From positions 6,448,001 through 6,512,000 of the forward strand of contig CM082598.2 in the NCBI GenBank assembly GCA_040954595.2: a stretch of DNA of 64,000 bases, given 5' to 3'. This DNA is from Balanoglossus misakiensis. Taxonomy: Eukaryota > Hemichordata. The position numbers were made by a program, and so were the translations under genes. The notes below the pieces were generated by a model, which saw only the letters and a list, made by a program, of their open reading frames with translations, ran no database searches and had not been told where the DNA came from. Positions within the stretch are counted from its first letter, which is position 1. Every line of letters starts with the position of its first letter. This document shows, in pieces, positions 1-12,500 of the stretch.

Positions 1-490
1 TATCCAAGAAATTAGCAATTGAATCTACATTAAAAGTTCAGTGGGAGGATTTTCAACAAAACTGAGACTGCTGGTACTCATGGACAGAGTTGGTTTCAGA
101 GAAGCAATTGGAGTCACGGTAGTTCACTGCCTGCACAGTTGAGACCGATATATAGGCGTGATATCGCAATGTATTACTATTACAATTCCCAAGAGGGTGG
201 CTGCGCGTACGTAAACTGTATCAAATTCAACGATAAACCACAGTCCCTCGAGGGACTCAAGTTTGCTACAAGTTTGCTATGAAGATGTTATCAGTATCGA
301 TTACAGGTCGTAAGGTCATAAACTGTGACAAGTGAATCTCTTTGTACGCGTACACCCATCAGCTATCAGGAAACAATGTATGTTAGCGCCGGCTATTTTT
401 TACACTCAGAGTGCGCCCGTGGTGACCCGCAGTGTGCCAGAAAGTGCGCCCGTGGCTTCAGTTTTGGGGACATTGTCGCAAGGGCGCACG
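1..490. other. Anonymous sequence
   Basis: I see no gene, repeat or element here that I can support. The short open stretches around 325-558 lack any domain signature and run into the adjoining tandem repeat. Confidence 0.4.
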
Positions 491-499
491 CTGGCTGCA

Positions 500-2195
500 A
501 CACTGATGAATACCATTACGCCTTGACTCGCGTAAGGTGTAATTCTCACATACTTTAACGCCTTGACTCGCGTAAAGTTTTTTTTTTTTTATGAATACCA
601 TTACGCCTTGACTCGCGCAAGGTGTAATTCTCACATACTTTAACGCCTTGACTCGCGTAATGTTTTTTTTATGAATACCATTACGCCTTGACTCGCGTAA
701 GGTGTAATTCTCACATACTTTAACGCCTTGACTCGCGTAAAGTTTTTTTTTTTATGAATACCATTACGCCTTGACTCGCGTAAGGTGTAATTCTCACATA
801 CTTTAACGCCTTGACTCGCGTAAAGTTTTTTTTTTTATGAATACCATTACGCCTTGACTCGCGTAAGGTGTAATTCTCACATACTTTAACGCCTTGACTC
901 GCGTAATGTTTTTTTTTTATGAATACCATTACGCCTTGACTCGCGTAAGGTGTAATTCTCACATACTTTAACGCCTTGACTCGCGTAATGTTTTTTTTAT
1001 GAATACCATTACGCCTTGACTCACTTAAGGTGTAATTCTCACATACTTTAAAGCCTTGACTCGCGTAAAGTTTTTTTTTTTATGAATACCATTACGCCTT
1101 GACTCGCGTAAGGTGTAATTCTCACATACTTTAACGCCTTGACTCGCGTAAAGTTTTTTTTTTTTTTTTTTTATGAATACCATTACGCCTTGACTCGCGT
1201 AAGGTGTAATTCTCACATACTTTAACGCCTTGACTCGCGTAAAGTTTTTTTTTTTTTTTTTTTTATGAATACCATTACGCCTTGACTCGCGTAAGGTGTA
1301 ATTCTCACATACTTTAACGCCTTGACTCGCGTAAAGTTTTTTTTTTTTTTTTTTTTATGAATACCATTACGCCTTGAGTCGCGTAAGGTGTAATTCTCAC
1401 ATACTTTAACGCCTTGACTCGCGTAAAGTTTTTTTTATGAATACCATTACGCCTTGACTCGCGTAAGGTGTAATTCTCACATACTTTAACGCCTTGACTC
1501 GCGTAATGTTTTTTATATGAATACCATTACGCCTTGACTCGCGTAAGGTGTAATTCTCACATACTTTAACGCCTTGACTCGCGTAAAGTTTTTTTTTTTT
1601 TTTTTATGAATACCATTACGCCTTGACTCGCGTAAGGTGTAATTCTCACATACTTTAACGCCTTGACTCGCGTAAAGTTTTTTTTTTTTTTTTTTTTATG
1701 AATACCATTACGCCTTGACTCGCGTAAGGTGTAATTCTCACATACTTTAACGCCTTGACTCGCGTAAAGTTTTTTTTTTTTTTTTTTTTATGAATACCAT
1801 TACGCCTTGACTCGCGTAAGGTGTAATTCTCACATACTTTAACGCCTTGACTCGCGTAAAGTTTTTTTTATGAATACCATTACGCCTTGACTCGCGTAAG
1901 GTGTAATTCTCACATACTTTAACGCCTTGACTCGCGTAATGTTTTTTATATGAATACCATTACGCCTTGACTCGCGTAAGGTGTAATTCTCACATACTTT
2001 AACGCCTTGACTCGCGTAAAGTTTTTTTTTTTTTTTTTATGAATACCATTACGCCTTGACTCGCGTAAGGTGTAATTCTCACATACTTTAACGCCTTGAC
2101 TCGCGTAAAGTTTTTTTTATGAATAAAATTACGCCTTGACTCGCGTAAGGTGTAATTCTCACATACTTTCACGCCTTGACTCGCGTAAAGTTTCG
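500..2195. repeat. Minisatellite with twin palindromes and poly-T
   Basis: About 20 tandem units of 80-95 bp. Each contains ATGAATACCATTACG, two copies of the palindrome-flanked core ACGCCTTGACTCGCGTAA spaced about 40 bp apart, a conserved spacer (GGTGTAATTCTCACATAC) and a poly-T tract whose length ranges from about 8 to over 20. Stems TTACGC/GCGTAA flank the loop CTTGACTC. The last unit (near 2119-2195) is the most diverged. Open frames here are repeat artefacts. Confidence 0.95.
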
Positions 2196-2432
2196 TATAC
2201 AAGCCTTAACTCCATTTACTATGTCTCCCACACCTGGTCGCCCACAAAGATAAATAAAACGATTAGCATACTAAGTAGGTCTTCAAAGTAAAAGGACTTG
2301 TAGGCGGCAACCACCAATATCATCTACACGAGACTATGAAGTTTCCAAGCTCATAGAAATGCCACGACGAAGACGACAAGGAATAAAACCGACCTGCACC
2401 AAAAGTAACTCTGGGCTGCAAACAGAACGCAC

Positions 2433-2715
2433 CTGTATGTCATGATGTTGACTATCTTGAGCCTCCGAAGGGGCTTCCAAAGGCTGAATAGCTTGTTCAC
2501 CACTTGTACTTGCAGTAGTTGACCCCGTCGAAAGACTGGCAGGTAGGTGACGTTCTGGTCTGGCAGGTCTACCAGGACGATGGGCGTCGACAAAAGCTTG
2601 TGCGATATCAGAATCAGTGGCCGTTCCCCGAGTTGGCTGCCGAACTTCGTGAGGCAGCGTCTACAGCTACGTTGGAAGTGGTTTTCTGAGCAGCTACGTC
2701 TTGTCTCGAAGCCAT
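2433..2715 (-). pseudogene. Degraded N-terminal ORF of a transposable element (putative)
   Basis: The minus strand shows an ATG at 2715-2713 starting MASRQDVAAQKTTSNVAVDA, which stops after 33 codons. A second frame then continues as TATDSDIAQAFVDAHRPGRP and runs in a Pro/Ser/Thr-rich style to a potential splice donor (CAG|GTGCGT at 2433/2432). The change of frame implies a frameshift. The HRP...LPAS stretch recalls the minus-strand fragment at 45665-45855, suggesting the same element family. The product is unknown. Confidence 0.35.
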
Positions 2716-2782
2716 GTTCTATACCGGTGGAGACTGCCCTGACTGTGCGAGGAAATGACACAGAGTCTTCTGCCCTGTTCTT

Positions 2783-2790
2783 CTTTTATA
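2783..2790 (-). promoter_or_regulatory. TATA box (TATAAAAG)
   Basis: A perfect TATAAAAG on the minus strand lies 68-75 bp upstream of the ATG at 2715, a spacing expected for a TATA-driven core promoter with a short leader. It probably belonged to the degraded element downstream. Confidence 0.4.
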
Positions 2791-2799
2791 CCTTTGTCA

Positions 2800-3440
2800 T
2801 TCTTATGAATATTAATGAGATAACACCTGGCGGAATATTATCGCTACGTGATTAGGTTTTGAATATGGTGGCATTTTTCGTCTTAAATATGACGTAATGT
2901 CAAATGTCGAGACCCAATTCAGCTATCGTGTCTTCGACCTACAAATACGGGGTAAACCAAACTAAAGAAATGCATGTCTACTACCACGTAGAGGCAGACG
3001 CCATTGTCTTTCAAAAGTTATGTCACCATGTTGACCGACCGTTCCCTCACATAAGTATTGCATTGATTTCCTAATTTTCTTTTTTCACCCTTTTGTCTTG
3101 CAATTTATTTTGTTGTGTGCTACAAAAAATGCATCGCTTTTGTCCCAAGTCGGCCATCTTTGCCCCGAGATTTTTCTATGGCATTTCCCCAGTCCCTCTT
3201 TCTGGAGTGCCCAACAGAAGAAGCAGAGGGGTCTGGGTAACCGAGACTCAGAGGGCTGTGAGAAGTCAACTTGACTTAAAATCAAAATGCTTTTTCAAAA
3301 TGTCAAAGGGTGTAACGGTCTTGGCGCAAAAGTTTTAATGTTGCATTATGGGAATGGCATAGCCGAAACAGCGCCACCACAACAACAACAACATAGTAAA
3401 GTACCATATGATAATGGTGTTTGCGCATATCATCAACGTG
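2800..3440. other. Anonymous intergenic sequence
   Basis: No coding or repeat feature supported. Open stretches on both strands overlap each other and have no recognisable domain. Confidence 0.35.
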
Positions 3441-4255
3441 TTTGCGCGTATCATCAACGTGTTTGCGCTTAATATATTGAAGTCTATCCACAAGATATAA
3501 ACGTTTTATCCACAACATCCGAACATTTGGGCTTAATATATCGAGATTTATCCACAAGATATTAACGTTTGCGCTTAGTATATTGAAGTCTTTCCACAAG
3601 ATATAAACGTTTTATCCACAACATCCGAACATTTGGGCTTAATATATTGAGATTTATCCACAGCATATAAACGTTAGCGCTTAAAATATTGAGGTTTATC
3701 CACAAGATATTAACGTTTTATCCACAACATCCGAACATTTGGGCTTAATATATTGAGGTTTATCCAAGAGATATTAACGTTTGCGCTTAGTATATTGAAG
3801 TCTTTCCACAAGATATAAACGTTTTATCCACAACATCCGAACATTTGGGCTTAATATATTGAGATTTATCCACAGCATATAAACGTTAGCGCTTAAAATA
3901 TTGAGGTTTATCCACAAGATATTAACGTTTTATCCACAACATCCGAACATTTGGGCTTAATATATTGAGGTTTATCCACAGCATATAAACGTTTGCACTT
4001 AGTATATTGAAGTCTTTCCACAAGATATAAACGTTTTATCCACAACATCCGAACATTTGGGCTTAATATATTGAGATTTATCCACAGCATATAAACGTTA
4101 GCGCTTAAAATATTGAGGTTTATCCACAAGATATTAACGTTTTATCCACAACATCCGAACATTTGGGCTTAATATATTGAGGTTTATCCACAGCATATAA
4201 ACGTTTGCGCTTAGTATATCAAAGTTTATCCACAAGATATAACGTTTGCGCTTAG
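3440..4255. repeat. 212-bp higher-order tandem repeat
   Basis: Units contain (T)TTATCCACA, AGATAT(A/T)AACGTTT and GCGCTTA(A/G)TATATTGA elements at roughly 55-70-bp steps. A higher-order period of 212 bp is exact: the CAGCATATAAACGTTAGCGC motif recurs at 3661, 3873 and 4085. The array decays into single sequence near 4255. Confidence 0.9.
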
Positions 4256-4547
4256 AATACGGCAATTGAATATCAGAAGTTAGTGTTGGAGTTCCATACA
4301 TTTGCATGTGGCATCCAATTGCAAGTCAGCTCAAACCAGCCCTGTGCTTATTAATTATATGCGCGTATTTTACCCCTAAAATGTTAGTCCAAACGCGACT
4401 CATGTTCTACATGACATTCAATGACTGTCCAAACGAAACATCTGTGGAAAAGTGAACCAGTCAGTCAATCCGTGAGTTCTGAGTGAGGTGTCTGCATGTG
4501 TGCATCGAGAGACTGTGAGTGGGGCACACAACTTGTAACAATTAACA

Positions 4548-5240
4548 TCACGGAAACTGTTCGTTGTTCGTGCTGGATGTACGAAGTTTCGATTAGTAAT
4601 AAGCCTCTTGTCATATTTTATTATCACAATCAATCGTTTTGCATGAATCTACTGTATAGTAAATCATTCTAGTCTGATTAGAATCTACAGTGGCAAAATC
4701 GACATTGCAATCTTTCCTGATAGAGACCAATTACCATATTATATTGTACATTCATGTTAAAGGCAATAGATCGTCTCATGCGCATGCGCGTAACTTCCCA
4801 GCAAATTTTCCGTTTGATGCATTCAAATGGTAGACTGCCTTCGCTTTCTTCCATATTTCATGCGCACCGTATAAGTAGATTCTGGTTTTGTCCCTCCTTT
4901 TCACCCAAGCTAGTGTCTTTTCCCGATCGCCAACACAGACTATGGTCACCACCATCTTCTCTGTTGTTAGGATAGAGCACTGCATTATGGGATTGACTGT
5001 TCACTAAATGTCTGTAACCAGTGGCTACAGCTGGAACATGCGTGTGAGACGAGCTAGGCGCTTTAACATCATGGAAACTGTTCGTTGCTTGTGCTGGACG
5101 TACTAAGTTTTGACTAGTAATAAACTGCTTGTCATATTTTATTATCACAATCCAAACTTTTCAATCTATGTCTGTATCACTGTATAGTCAATCATTCTAG
5201 AGTCTGATAAGCATCTCTACAGTCGCTCACTCCACATAGA
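4548..5240. repeat. Direct duplication about 518 bp apart
   Basis: The segment at about 4548-4735 (AACATCACGGAAACTGTTCG, then TTGTCATATTTTATTATCAC and ATTACCATAT) recurs at about 5066-5255 with small differences. No coding potential is apparent in either copy. Confidence 0.7.
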
Positions 5241-5259
5241 TACCAATTACCATATCAAC

Positions 5260-5888
5260 AGACAATGACCTTTCTGACCTGTGCGAGTTCATTCAAGGTG
5301 ACACAAATGTTGATTGTAAGCGAACGGTGTTTCAGTCGCACTCAGTTTAATGTCATGCTAACCTATGGTCACTTGGTTTTTGTAGCAATGATAGAAAATT
5401 ATTCATGTCATTTTTGTTAGTGAAACAAATTGTTGTTCGACCAAATTCTTGAACACCAATAATTATTGTGTCTGCAATTAAGCTATTGTGTTCTCACATA
5501 CTTAAAACAGAAATTGCTAGAGAAAAACTACATAGGGAACTTGTATACAGAATGACAAAAAGAAAATATATGAATGTCGAAAGATTGTGAATTTCTACCC
5601 TCCCCTGGTGGTGATACACTCAGGCAAAATGGCTATCCATGTATGTTCCCAAAACTATCTCAGAGAAGGGGGTGCTTTCCAGTTATCATCACTGTCTTCA
5701 AAAATGATAAAATATGGTACATCTTACAACAATGTTCAAACGAGATTTGAAATACAGATGGGTGTCTAAACTCAAGTTCTTTGTATTCGAAACAATGGTA
5801 TTGCTTTGTATTTGTATTATGGTGTTATCTGTCCCAGTTTTTGTAAATTAGGAGCTGAGGGGGCTTTTGTCTGATTTTCTTCTATATT
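5260..5888. other. Anonymous sequence upstream of MITE
   Basis: AT-rich, no gene or structured repeat that I can support. Confidence 0.35.
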
Positions 5889-6109
5889 CAGTGTTTCATT
5901 CAGGATGGTATCAGCAGGGGGTACATGTCCCCTTTTGCCATAATATTTGAGGGGGATTCCACTCTGACAAGGGGGGACTGTAATATCTCCAACATGTGAG
6001 TGACATCATTTAAAAGGGCACTGGCCCCCTTTGACAATTAAATTGCTAGGGGGTGCCAATATGTCAATAGGGGGTGAAACCCCCATCCCCCCGTCTAGAT
6101 GAAACACTG
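5889..6109. mobile_element. hAT-like MITE
   Basis: 221 bp bounded by the inverted termini CAGTGTTTCAT (5889-5899) and ATGAAACACTG (6099-6109), typical of hAT superfamily ends. The interior is rich in runs of G and C. The flanks share the 5-bp direct repeat ATATT (5884-5888 and 6110-6114); an 8-bp hAT duplication is not intact. No transposase is encoded. Confidence 0.65.
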
Positions 6110-6469
6110 ATATTTCTCAAATTGTCTTTTTTGTTCTTGAAATTCCTGGAAATGATACGCCTCTTGAAATTTATGGAGAAGAAATGTCTAATTTCACTAA
6201 GAGTGCCGTTACTGGTTTTGTATAAATTTCTGTTCTCCTGTTGCCCTTTGGAGATCTTGCTGTTTTGTCTTGGAGAAGAGTAATTGCGTTGTCTTTGTTT
6301 TCTCACACTATGATGTCATCATTTGTTATTCAAATTGATATGATCATATTTTGTCTTCATAATTCGTCATTAATGAAGATTTCAATGTTTTCCTTTTATA
6401 TTACTGTTGTTTATGATTGCATTTTGAGACTATTTTGATGAAAGAAGTTTTGCTTGTTGAATGTTACAG

Positions 6470-6568
6470 GTTCTCATCGATGCCGCACGGAGTGGTAATG
6501 TTGCAAAGATTCAGTCGCTGATAGATGATGGATATGATGTCAATGCAAGGGGTAAATACCTAGGAAGG
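6470..6568 (+). CDS. Ankyrin exon 1
   Basis: 99 bp, 33 codons, phase 0 at both ends. Acceptor TTACAG at 6464-6469 and strong donor GTAAGT at 6569. It encodes the helix half of an ankyrin repeat: VLIDAARSGNVAKIQSLIDD followed by GYDVNARG. An alternative donor (GTAAAT at 6552) would end the exon in another phase, and the 99-bp length shared with later ankyrin exons favours 6568. No upstream exon or start codon is evident in frame. Confidence 0.7.
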
Positions 6569-9500
6569 GTAAGTGTTCGTATTGACCAATGTTTGATACA
6601 GAGTCATCGCTCAGGGCTAGCGTTTGATATTTTATTTTTCACATGCAGTGCACGCGAGAGCTGAAAAAAATGTGCTTGAAACTGTATTTCAATTACGTGC
6701 AACAAAATAACTTTAGACAGCTTGGGTTTCTTGTAAGTAAAAACTTTTAATTATAGAAATATCTTTTTAAAACAACGAATTTTGTTGAAATAAAGTGGAT
6801 TCTTGATGCAAAAAAGATATTCCTAATGTCAATTCTTCCACAAAAGATAAACTTACAGACACGGAGATGTCTGCTGCAAACAGTTTGCACAATGTTGAAT
6901 GCGCCCTCAACCAATATTTTCTACGTATTTTTAGGGTCAACTATGTCATTTCAAGTTCTCTGTGGCAGGAATTAATTCTCAACTGGGGCATTTTTTAAGG
7001 TCCATCGCACTTTCCTGTTTGCAAATACACCATTGCAGTTTGCCACACCGCTTTCTATAGCACCCATGATGCTGTTACTGTAATAGCACTAGCTGAATTA
7101 CATTGAACAAAAGAAATACTGTAGACTGACACCATTTTCACACTGGGTGAGACTAGAAACATTTCAGAGACACTGTATGTCATTTGTAATCACAGATGAT
7201 GAAACTTTTGTACTGGTTTGTGTCCTCACACACACACACACACACACCACACACACTCACACACAAACACACAAAGTTAAAGCATAGACCTGGAACTAGA
7301 TCGCCCCATAGATAATGTGTTGTGGAGAGATGTTAATCCTTTACACCACAGGTTTGGCCAGCAAAAACTGTCACAAATCTGAAATGTTCCACGACCACTT
7401 TAACTGTTCACATGTAATATTTTATGCCAGCATTTGACCAGAGACGTTTCAGAAAAATTTCAATGGTCTCTGTGTGAACGCCATATGAGTGACTGGCTTT
7501 TCACACAACAATAACACTGAATCAACTAGATTTCTATGAACTCCCAAAATACCACACACTCCCAAAGTGATATCACAACATCACATTTAGATTGTCCAAA
7601 AACAGACCTACACTAGCCCACAAATATAAATAATCTCAATTCAGCGCGGAATGTTTCATTAACAGTTCCAGTTTTACCCAGTGTGAACATAGAATCAGTC
7701 TACAGTTTTGTTCAATGTGGTTCAACCACATGCAGTAAAACCTGTCGAAATGGAACATGCCGTATCTGGAAAACTGTCTATAATGAACACATTTTCCTGT
7801 CCCCTTGACATAGAACCACATGTTTAAAGAACCTTTACAAACCGGAAACGTCTGTAAACTGAACAATTTCTTCTGTCTCTTTGGTGTTCGGTTTAGGCAG
7901 GTTTTACTGAACATGTATTTTGGTCATTGAGAATTGTCACTCAACCTCATAAAAAAATTACCATTATTATGATCATTCGCTTTCAAATCAATCTCAGTCT
8001 ATTACTGAAATAGCACACCATCTTAAATCAAAACCATTATTACAAGCTTTAAGAGTGACTGAAGCTCATTGTGATGAAATTCCTAGAGTTTCTTCATCAA
8101 AAGATCAAGCAGTTGACTCACATTTCAAGTATCAGATTGGTGATGTCATTTTTATTCCAACTTTTAACGTCTTCATTGCAGGATGGTTCCACAGCATTGC
8201 ACGCCGCATCCAGGGCAGGTGGATTGGATGCTGTCAGGGTGTTGATTAGCCGTGGTGCAGAGGTCAATGCGAAGAATGAGGTACGTGAACTGACCCATTA
8301 CTTCATTTTGGATAACATGGCCACACTATTGAATAGGTAAAGGAAAGCCTTTTGAAAAGACCTAATTACAACACTATATTATTTACATCCATAATAACTT
8401 TGCATGATCAAAATTCAATGGGAAGGAACAATCTTACCCCTGAACAAGAAGAGGGAAAGGCCAAAAAGTATTACCCATACTGATTTAGTTTTACTAACCA
8501 TGATACCCTTGGGATCCAGCCATAGGAAGGACAGTGGGACACATTGCACTCTAAATTTAACAATCTTTACAATTTAGCCAAAGATGTTGAACCATAGTGT
8601 ATTTGACACAGTTTATTCCGAATGAATAAAGATGTTCCAGAAAGTAAATTTTGATGGATTTTTATGTGTTTAACCAAAGTTCACAAATTTTCATTTTTTT
8701 TCAAGCCATCTCTGAAATTTTGCTGGCAATCCTTTTTTTTAAATCTTCCAGATCCCCTCCATCCTTAGCTAAGCTATGGAGTCTAAAACATCCAATGTTA
8801 AAAACTATATGATCAGTCAAAGCGTTTTCCTCGCTGTTAGAATCAATTGGGATTCTTCACTGTCATTCTTTGATCTGTATTCATTTTAACAGTCGGCAAT
8901 TTTCATTTTGTGTGTGTGGAAGGACTGTGGATTATCCTTTCAAATCAGTCAGTATGCCATTCTTGGTTGTTTTTTACAATATGGCTGATACTTTTGATAT
9001 TTTTTTATTTAGTTGTAGGTTTGTTTGTTTGTTTGTTTACACCTCACATTTAAGTGTTTATTTGTTTGTTTTAAGAAACCTCACATTACATTTCAATTTT
9101 TGTGACATTGTTCCCATGCTTCTCCTTCATTACTTACAGAATGCATCCACCCCTTTGCATTATGCAGCATGGCTTGGTGGTGAAGGCTGTGTCAGATTGT
9201 TATTGGAACACGAAGCTGATGTGACCATTCAAAACGAGGTAAATACCAACCTGCCTTCTGCAGGTAAATTCTAAAAGTATGATCTTTCTCAATAGTGCCA
9301 TTTCCTCTGTAGTTTGTGTCTGGGATACAATGTATCTATTTGTCCATTGTCCTTTGAATCAAAACTACTTCCTCTATTGGTCACGTGTTGTACAGGCAGG
9401 TGTTGACTGATGACGGTCGATGCCAATCCTATCACAGAGAGTATCAGATAGGGCGATTGTCTGTCGGCCTCCAGCATCTGCCAACTCCTGTCTGTCACCT

Positions 9501-12500
9501 AATACAATTCATCATAAAGAGGCGCCATATAATTTGTCACTGTCCTTTGAATCAAAGCTACTCCCTCTATCGGTCACGTGTTGTACAGGCAGGTGTTGAC
9601 TGATGACGGTCGATGCCAATCCTATCACAGAGAATATCAGATAGGGCGATTGTCTGTCGGCCTCCAGCATCTGGCAACTCCTGTCTGTCACCTAATACAA
9701 TTCATCATAAAGAGGCGCCATATAATTTGTCATTGTCCTTTGAATCAAAGCTACTCCCTCTATCGGTCACGTGTTGTACAGGCAGGTGTTGACTGATGAC
9801 GGTCGATGCCAATCCTATCACAGAGAATATCAGATAGGGCGATTGTCTGTCGGCCTCCAGCATCTGGCAACTCCTGTCTGTCACCTAATACAATTCATCA
9901 TAAAGAGGCGCCATATAATTTGTCACTGTCCTTTGAATCAAAACTGCTCCTTCTATCACGGATGGTGTTGTACAGACACAGGCTAGTATTGTTTCATGAT
10001 GGTGATGTGATTGTCTCTCCTATCTCTAAGACATTTGATCTCCACTGTCAGCAATTTGGAGTTATGAGAAAGGGGGATTGTCTCCAGCATCTGCCAAAAA
10101 CTGTCTCGTTGAACATAAGGATGTTGTTGTTTTTTGCATTGTTTATCGTCAATCTTTTGTGGTTTAAATAATAATCTCATTATTGGACTCTGTGGCACAG
10201 CGATTTCTGTCTGTCCTTCTGTAGACCGATTTTGTTCCACTCATATCTTGAGAGAAATTGAATCCAATGATATGAAATTTTGTATGTAGCATTGTTATGA
10301 TAAGTTCTAGATCTGATAAGATTTTGGTGGGTATGGCTTATTAATAAATTATCCTTTGCATATTTGTGTGTGGTCGAACGTAGAGTCACTACATACACAT
10401 GTAGAATAACATAAACAGTGTCTTGTATCAAACATAATTAATGGAAAAAGGGAAGCGACAAAGAGACTTTGTCCCTTTAATATTCAGGAGGCTACTTTTC
10501 TTGTTTACGTACACTCTTATAACCATTGGGAATCTTGAGAATGGCTATTACATCAAGTTGACAACCCCCGCACAAGTACATCATGTACATAAACAAAAAT
10601 AGTCTGGTGTGTGGAGCCTCCTCCCTTTTTACAGGAAGTACTTTCAAAATACATTTTTTATGCAACCAGTCCACACTCATGATCAGTTTTGTGTCAGAAT
10701 TATAGTCATAGCAACATTTCGAGTAAGACTTTACCAGAAGAACTTGTTTTCGTTGCGGCTCTGATTGGGGCCGTTTTAAACCGGGGTTTGTTTGGCGACT
10801 TTTAGGACCGAAGGAGGGAAGCGCAGCCATGGTCACATAACATATGCCATGCGGGGGACTTGCTGGGGTCGGGGGTACTTGTTGACGGTGCCGAGAGGAG
10901 TCAGCCAGATTGAGCTTGTACTTCAGGCCGAATAGTGCAGTGCCGACCCTATTTACCTCTTATAAAATTTATAAAATATGATACATTGTAACACTAAATT
11001 GTTCATTCGGACGATTTTTTTCATCATTCTGAGCAACACAGGGGCGGCGTTTGGATTCCTCTTTCTCTTGGAAATCGCTCAAGCTTATAAAACATGAGGT
11101 CTGTGCGGCTCCGCTCCTCAGGTTCTCATCACTGTCCGTCACTTACCCAATCATTTCAAAGGGGTGATCAAGATGGCCAGAACAGCCAGTTTTAACCAAC
11201 CAGGTTCAAGAACCTGAGAAAAGGTGCTAAAAGCATGCAATAGATATATTGACGAGATAAACATTGGGAACAATAGGATTAAGGGAGGTGTGACTGGTCC
11301 AACCTGTTCAGTTTTAGTGTGGGGCACGGCTGGAATGGTTACACAAATGTCCTTGAAAGTTTGTGCTGCTGTCGCTTTCAATGGAATCTCTTATGAAGAG
11401 TTTTATTACTTTTGTTTTTTCTTGATATGTCATGAAAAGAATGACTGCATTTAGTGTTTCGTTGCATTTAATTTCATTTGCCACACATTCCCATTGGCCA
11501 CAGTGTCCACTCAAGTCTTGCTTTCGTTATTAGACTTTTTGATGCAGTGGGAGTGTTAATGTTCTTCAGATGGATTTTTTATGTGAAATTCATTTTCTTT
11601 TATTTAAACACTATTTATACACATAACTAGTGACATCACTGCACAACTCGACTTGATATTGTTGGACCACTCAGTGGAAATTTATTTTAATGATGATAGA
11701 TTTATCGCTTGTCACATAAAATTTCTCTTTAATTTCCCCTTTGATTGACATTGTCCAGTCTGCACAGCTTGGCTACTTTGTGCTGAGAACAGTCTGATGC
11801 CCTCTTACAGGATATGAACATACTTTGGTTAGCACAGATGTTTGATCTGTTTCTACATAAATCTTCACATCTCTCAAATTTCTCTTTTATTTCCCCTTTG
11901 ATCGACATCGTTCAGTCTGCACAGCTTGGCTACTTTGTGCTGAGTACAGTCTGATGCCCTCCTGCAGGAAATAAACATAGTTTGGTTAGCAAAGATGTTT
12001 TCTTCACATCTCTCAAATTTCTGTTTTATTTCCCCTTTGATCGACATCGTTCAGTCTGCACAGCTTGGCTACTTTGTGCTGAGAACAGTTTGATGCCCTC
12101 CTACAGGAAATATACATAGTTTGGTTAGCACAGATGTTCGATCTGTTTCTACATAAATCTTTACATCTCTCAAATTTCTCTTTTATTTTCCCTTTGATTG
12201 ACATTGTCCTGTCTGCACAGCTTTGCTACTTTGTGCTGAGAACAGTCTGATGCCCTCCTGCAGGAAATAAACATTGTTTGGTTAGCACAGATGTTTGATC
12301 TGTTTCTACATAAATCTTTACATCTCTCAAATTTCTCTTTTATTTCCCCCTTGATTGACATCGTCCAGTCTGCACAGCTTGGCTACTTTGTGCTGAGAAC
12401 AGTCTGATGCCCTCCTGCAGGAAATAAACATTGTTTGGTTAGCACAGATGTTTGATCTGTTTCTACATAAATCTTTACATCTCTCAAATTTCTCTTTTAT

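Noticed and set aside
3440-4255. Many copies of TTATCCACA, identical to the bacterial DnaA-box consensus, suggesting a replication origin
   Set aside because: They are part of a tandem satellite in DNA with animal introns and exons. The match is a property of the repeat unit, not an oriC.
9385-9986. Three near-identical 72-codon open frames
   Set aside because: Each is the translation of one 193-bp tandem repeat unit inside an intron.
10492-10836. Minus-strand gene starting MTMAALPSFGPKSRQ
   Set aside because: The duplicated copy at about 27345-27685 has a nonsense change and an altered poly-A region. No domain was recognised; probably an element fragment.
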